Positions 62,942 through 64,000 of a stretch of DNA of 64,000 bases are shown one piece after another. The DNA lies in assembly GCA_965225625.1 (NCBI GenBank), contig CBDDBH010000030.1, positions 248,001-312,000 on the forward strand. Direction: 5' to 3'. Position 1 is the first letter of the stretch, and each line of letters begins with the position of its first letter. The notes beneath the pieces were generated by a model. The model did not search any database, was not told the origin of the DNA, and saw only the letters and a list, made by a program, of their open reading frames with translations. This DNA comes from CBDDBH01 sp965225625 (GTDB lineage Bacteria > Pseudomonadota > Gammaproteobacteria > JADZEE01). The position numbers and the translations under genes were made by a program.

Positions 62942-63432
62942 ATGAACATAACCAAAGTCGCAGCATGGAGTGAGATAGTCAGTTCAGTGGCTATATTGGC
63001 TACGTTGGCATATCTGGCGATGCAGGTGCAGCAGAATACGACGGCTGTCAGGGCGGAAATCTGACAATCAATGCTGGAGAGCGCGCAACGCACGCTTGGC
63101 ACCGTTACCGCGCACCCGGAAATATTCCTTGATTTGGCCTCTGATGAGGAACTCTCACCGGAAAGCAAGGTGCGTATTCATACACAATTGACCCGTGTGA
63201 TGCGCGCCCGCGAGTTCGAGTGGCTGCAGTACCAAAACGGCTTGTTAGATAAAGCGGCTTGGCGCTCCTATGACAGCATTATTCCGCTGCTGCTAACGAC
63301 AGGCGCGCCCACCGCTGGTGGCGACAAGTGGGACACATGGGATACGACCCCGCGTTCATCCAACTCGCGGATGACTTGGTCGCAGGCAAACCTGATTCTG
63401 GATACTTCGACAAGATTATTGCGTGGGAATAG
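62942..63432 (+). pseudogene. One-helix membrane protein (second type) with TGA and a frameshift
   Basis: The frame starts MNITKVAAWSEIVSSVAILA at 62942 and is close to the intact gene at 60674. TGA at 63062-63064 falls where a sister protein has Arg (SRQSML), so it is a CGA-to-TGA nonsense change. Near 63295 one base is lost and the family sequence continues in another frame (RRAHRWWRQVGHMGYDPAFI) to TAG at 63430-63432. The total of 491 bp is one short of 164 codons. Confidence 0.75.
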
Positions 63433-63440
63433 CGGGTTAC

Positions 63441-64000
63441 TTACTCCCCCGCCTCAGCCGCCTCTAACGCCGCTATCGACGCATCGTCGAGGTTCATTTT
63501 GGCGAGGAACGCTTGGAAGTCGGGGTCGGCCATGAGGGTCGGGCCGTGGCCTTGAGTATACGGCGGGTACGAGGTTACGAACGAGCGAGCGTAAACGATG
63601 CCAAATGCTCCCTTCTCGAAACTGCGGTTGAACAAAGTTACCGCTTCGTCTAGATGCCCTAACCCCGACGCTGCGTACCCAAGGGTAAGCCACAGAGACG
63701 GTGATTTGTTCGCGCCACTTTCGGCAATTCGCCGTCCCTCATCGTAGACCGACTGCGCCTTGGCTACATTGCCACGAAGAACTTCCAGTTCAACCCGCTC
63801 CATCACCGTATACTGATAAGCGTTCGGGGCTTTCATACTTTCTAAATGTGTAAGCGGTGTTTTCGCTTTGTTCAGTTGTCCCGCGTTGAGATGTGTTTGA
63901 GCAAGAACGACAAGTGCGAATACGTGGTCAGGCGCAGCGTTGAGTACTGCCGTGAGGGAGTTAATAGCTTCTTCACGCTCGCCAGCAAAATTATGACAAA
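63441..64000 (-). CDS. TPR-repeat protein, C-terminal part (start beyond the window)
   Basis: The frame is open from the window edge (CHNFAGEREEAINSLTAVLN) to TAA at 63441. Several tetratricopeptide repeats are seen (EREEAINSLTAVLNAAPDHV; QTHLNAGQLNKAKTPLTHLE; LWLTLGYAASGLGHLDEAVT). The C-terminus (PDFQAFLAKMNLDDASIAAL) resembles TPR tails of some class III adenylate cyclase or regulator proteins, but no such domain is in the window. Its last 15-30 codons are scattered as remnants at 50931, 59737 and 61176. It is convergent to the membrane-protein pseudogene. Confidence 0.8.
   Translation of the reverse strand, partial: CHNFAGEREEAINSLTAVLNAAPDHVFALVVLAQTHLNAGQLNKAKTPLTHLESMKAPNAYQYTVMERVELEVLRGNVAKAQSVYDEGRRIAESGANKSPSLWLTLGYAASGLGHLDEAVTLFNRSFEKGAFGIVYARSFVTSYPPYTQGHGPTLMADPDFQAFLAKMNLDDASIAALEAAEAGE

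Noticed and set aside
63062..63064. In-frame TGA in the second-type membrane protein as a second selenocysteine codon
   Set aside because: A sister protein has Arg at this place, not Cys. No hairpin of the right form follows, and the gene has another frameshift; CGA to TGA nonsense explains it.

Overview
The window looks like part of an uncultured gammaproteobacterial chromosome, with a betaproteobacterial relative not excluded. The reasons are a complete nuoA-N operon with separate nuoC and nuoD followed by a DUF2818 gene, a TonB receptor with a gammaproteobacterial-type signal peptide, a YceH remnant, and a psd / PCu(A)C / SCO cluster. The genus cannot be read from the sequence.

Layout. 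(1) 1-9.8 kb is an accessory segment rich in insertion sequences: a broken ISL3 element, an intact-looking IS3 element, the tail of yceH, a 3-hydroxyisobutyrate-dehydrogenase-like gene, an M20 peptidase remnant split by an IS1182-type element (4-bp target duplication), a TonB-dependent receptor and an AT-rich tyrosine integrase. It ends at a 24-nt tRNA-Leu 3' end, read here as an attachment site. (2) 10.0-24.7 kb is the complex I operon nuoABCDEFGHIJKLMN plus a DUF2818 gene. (3) 24.7-26.7 kb holds sco, PCu(A)C and psd on the minus strand. (4) 27-43.6 kb is a signalling region. It has three Ser/Thr kinases each fused to a cyclic-nucleotide-binding domain, a kinase-ankyrin membrane protein, a receiver-PAS protein, and a PilZ/DUF1631/GGDEF/EAL protein broken by an IS21-family element (6-bp target duplication) and a frameshift. 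pgi, a PQQ-type sugar dehydrogenase and tRNA-Arg(CCT) lie among them. (5) 43.6-60.3 kb is a decaying catabolic region: TetR, an esterase, a Tat-type FAD oxidase, GST and LigB fragments, a meta-cleavage-type hydrolase, a bicupin gentisate-dioxygenase-like gene with TAA in frame, a linalool dehydratase/isomerase-like gene, an MDR oxidoreductase with TAG in frame, UbiD, a Rieske oxygenase, LysR, and an intradiol dioxygenase pseudogene. (6) 58.2-64 kb contains duplicated modules of small one- to three-helix membrane proteins, and four copies of the 3' end of a TPR gene (three there, one in region 5).

The most interesting signal is in the linalool dehydratase/isomerase-like gene (complement 51305-52727). 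Its only in-frame stop, TGA at 52067-52069, falls where the family has its second active-site cysteine, nine residues after the first. It is followed by a hairpin whose GGUCU loop occupies nucleotides 19-23 after the UGA, the same place as in the E. coli fdhF SECIS as I remember it. This suggests a selenocysteine version of the enzyme. Against it stand one upstream +1 frameshift and the many ordinary pseudogenes nearby.
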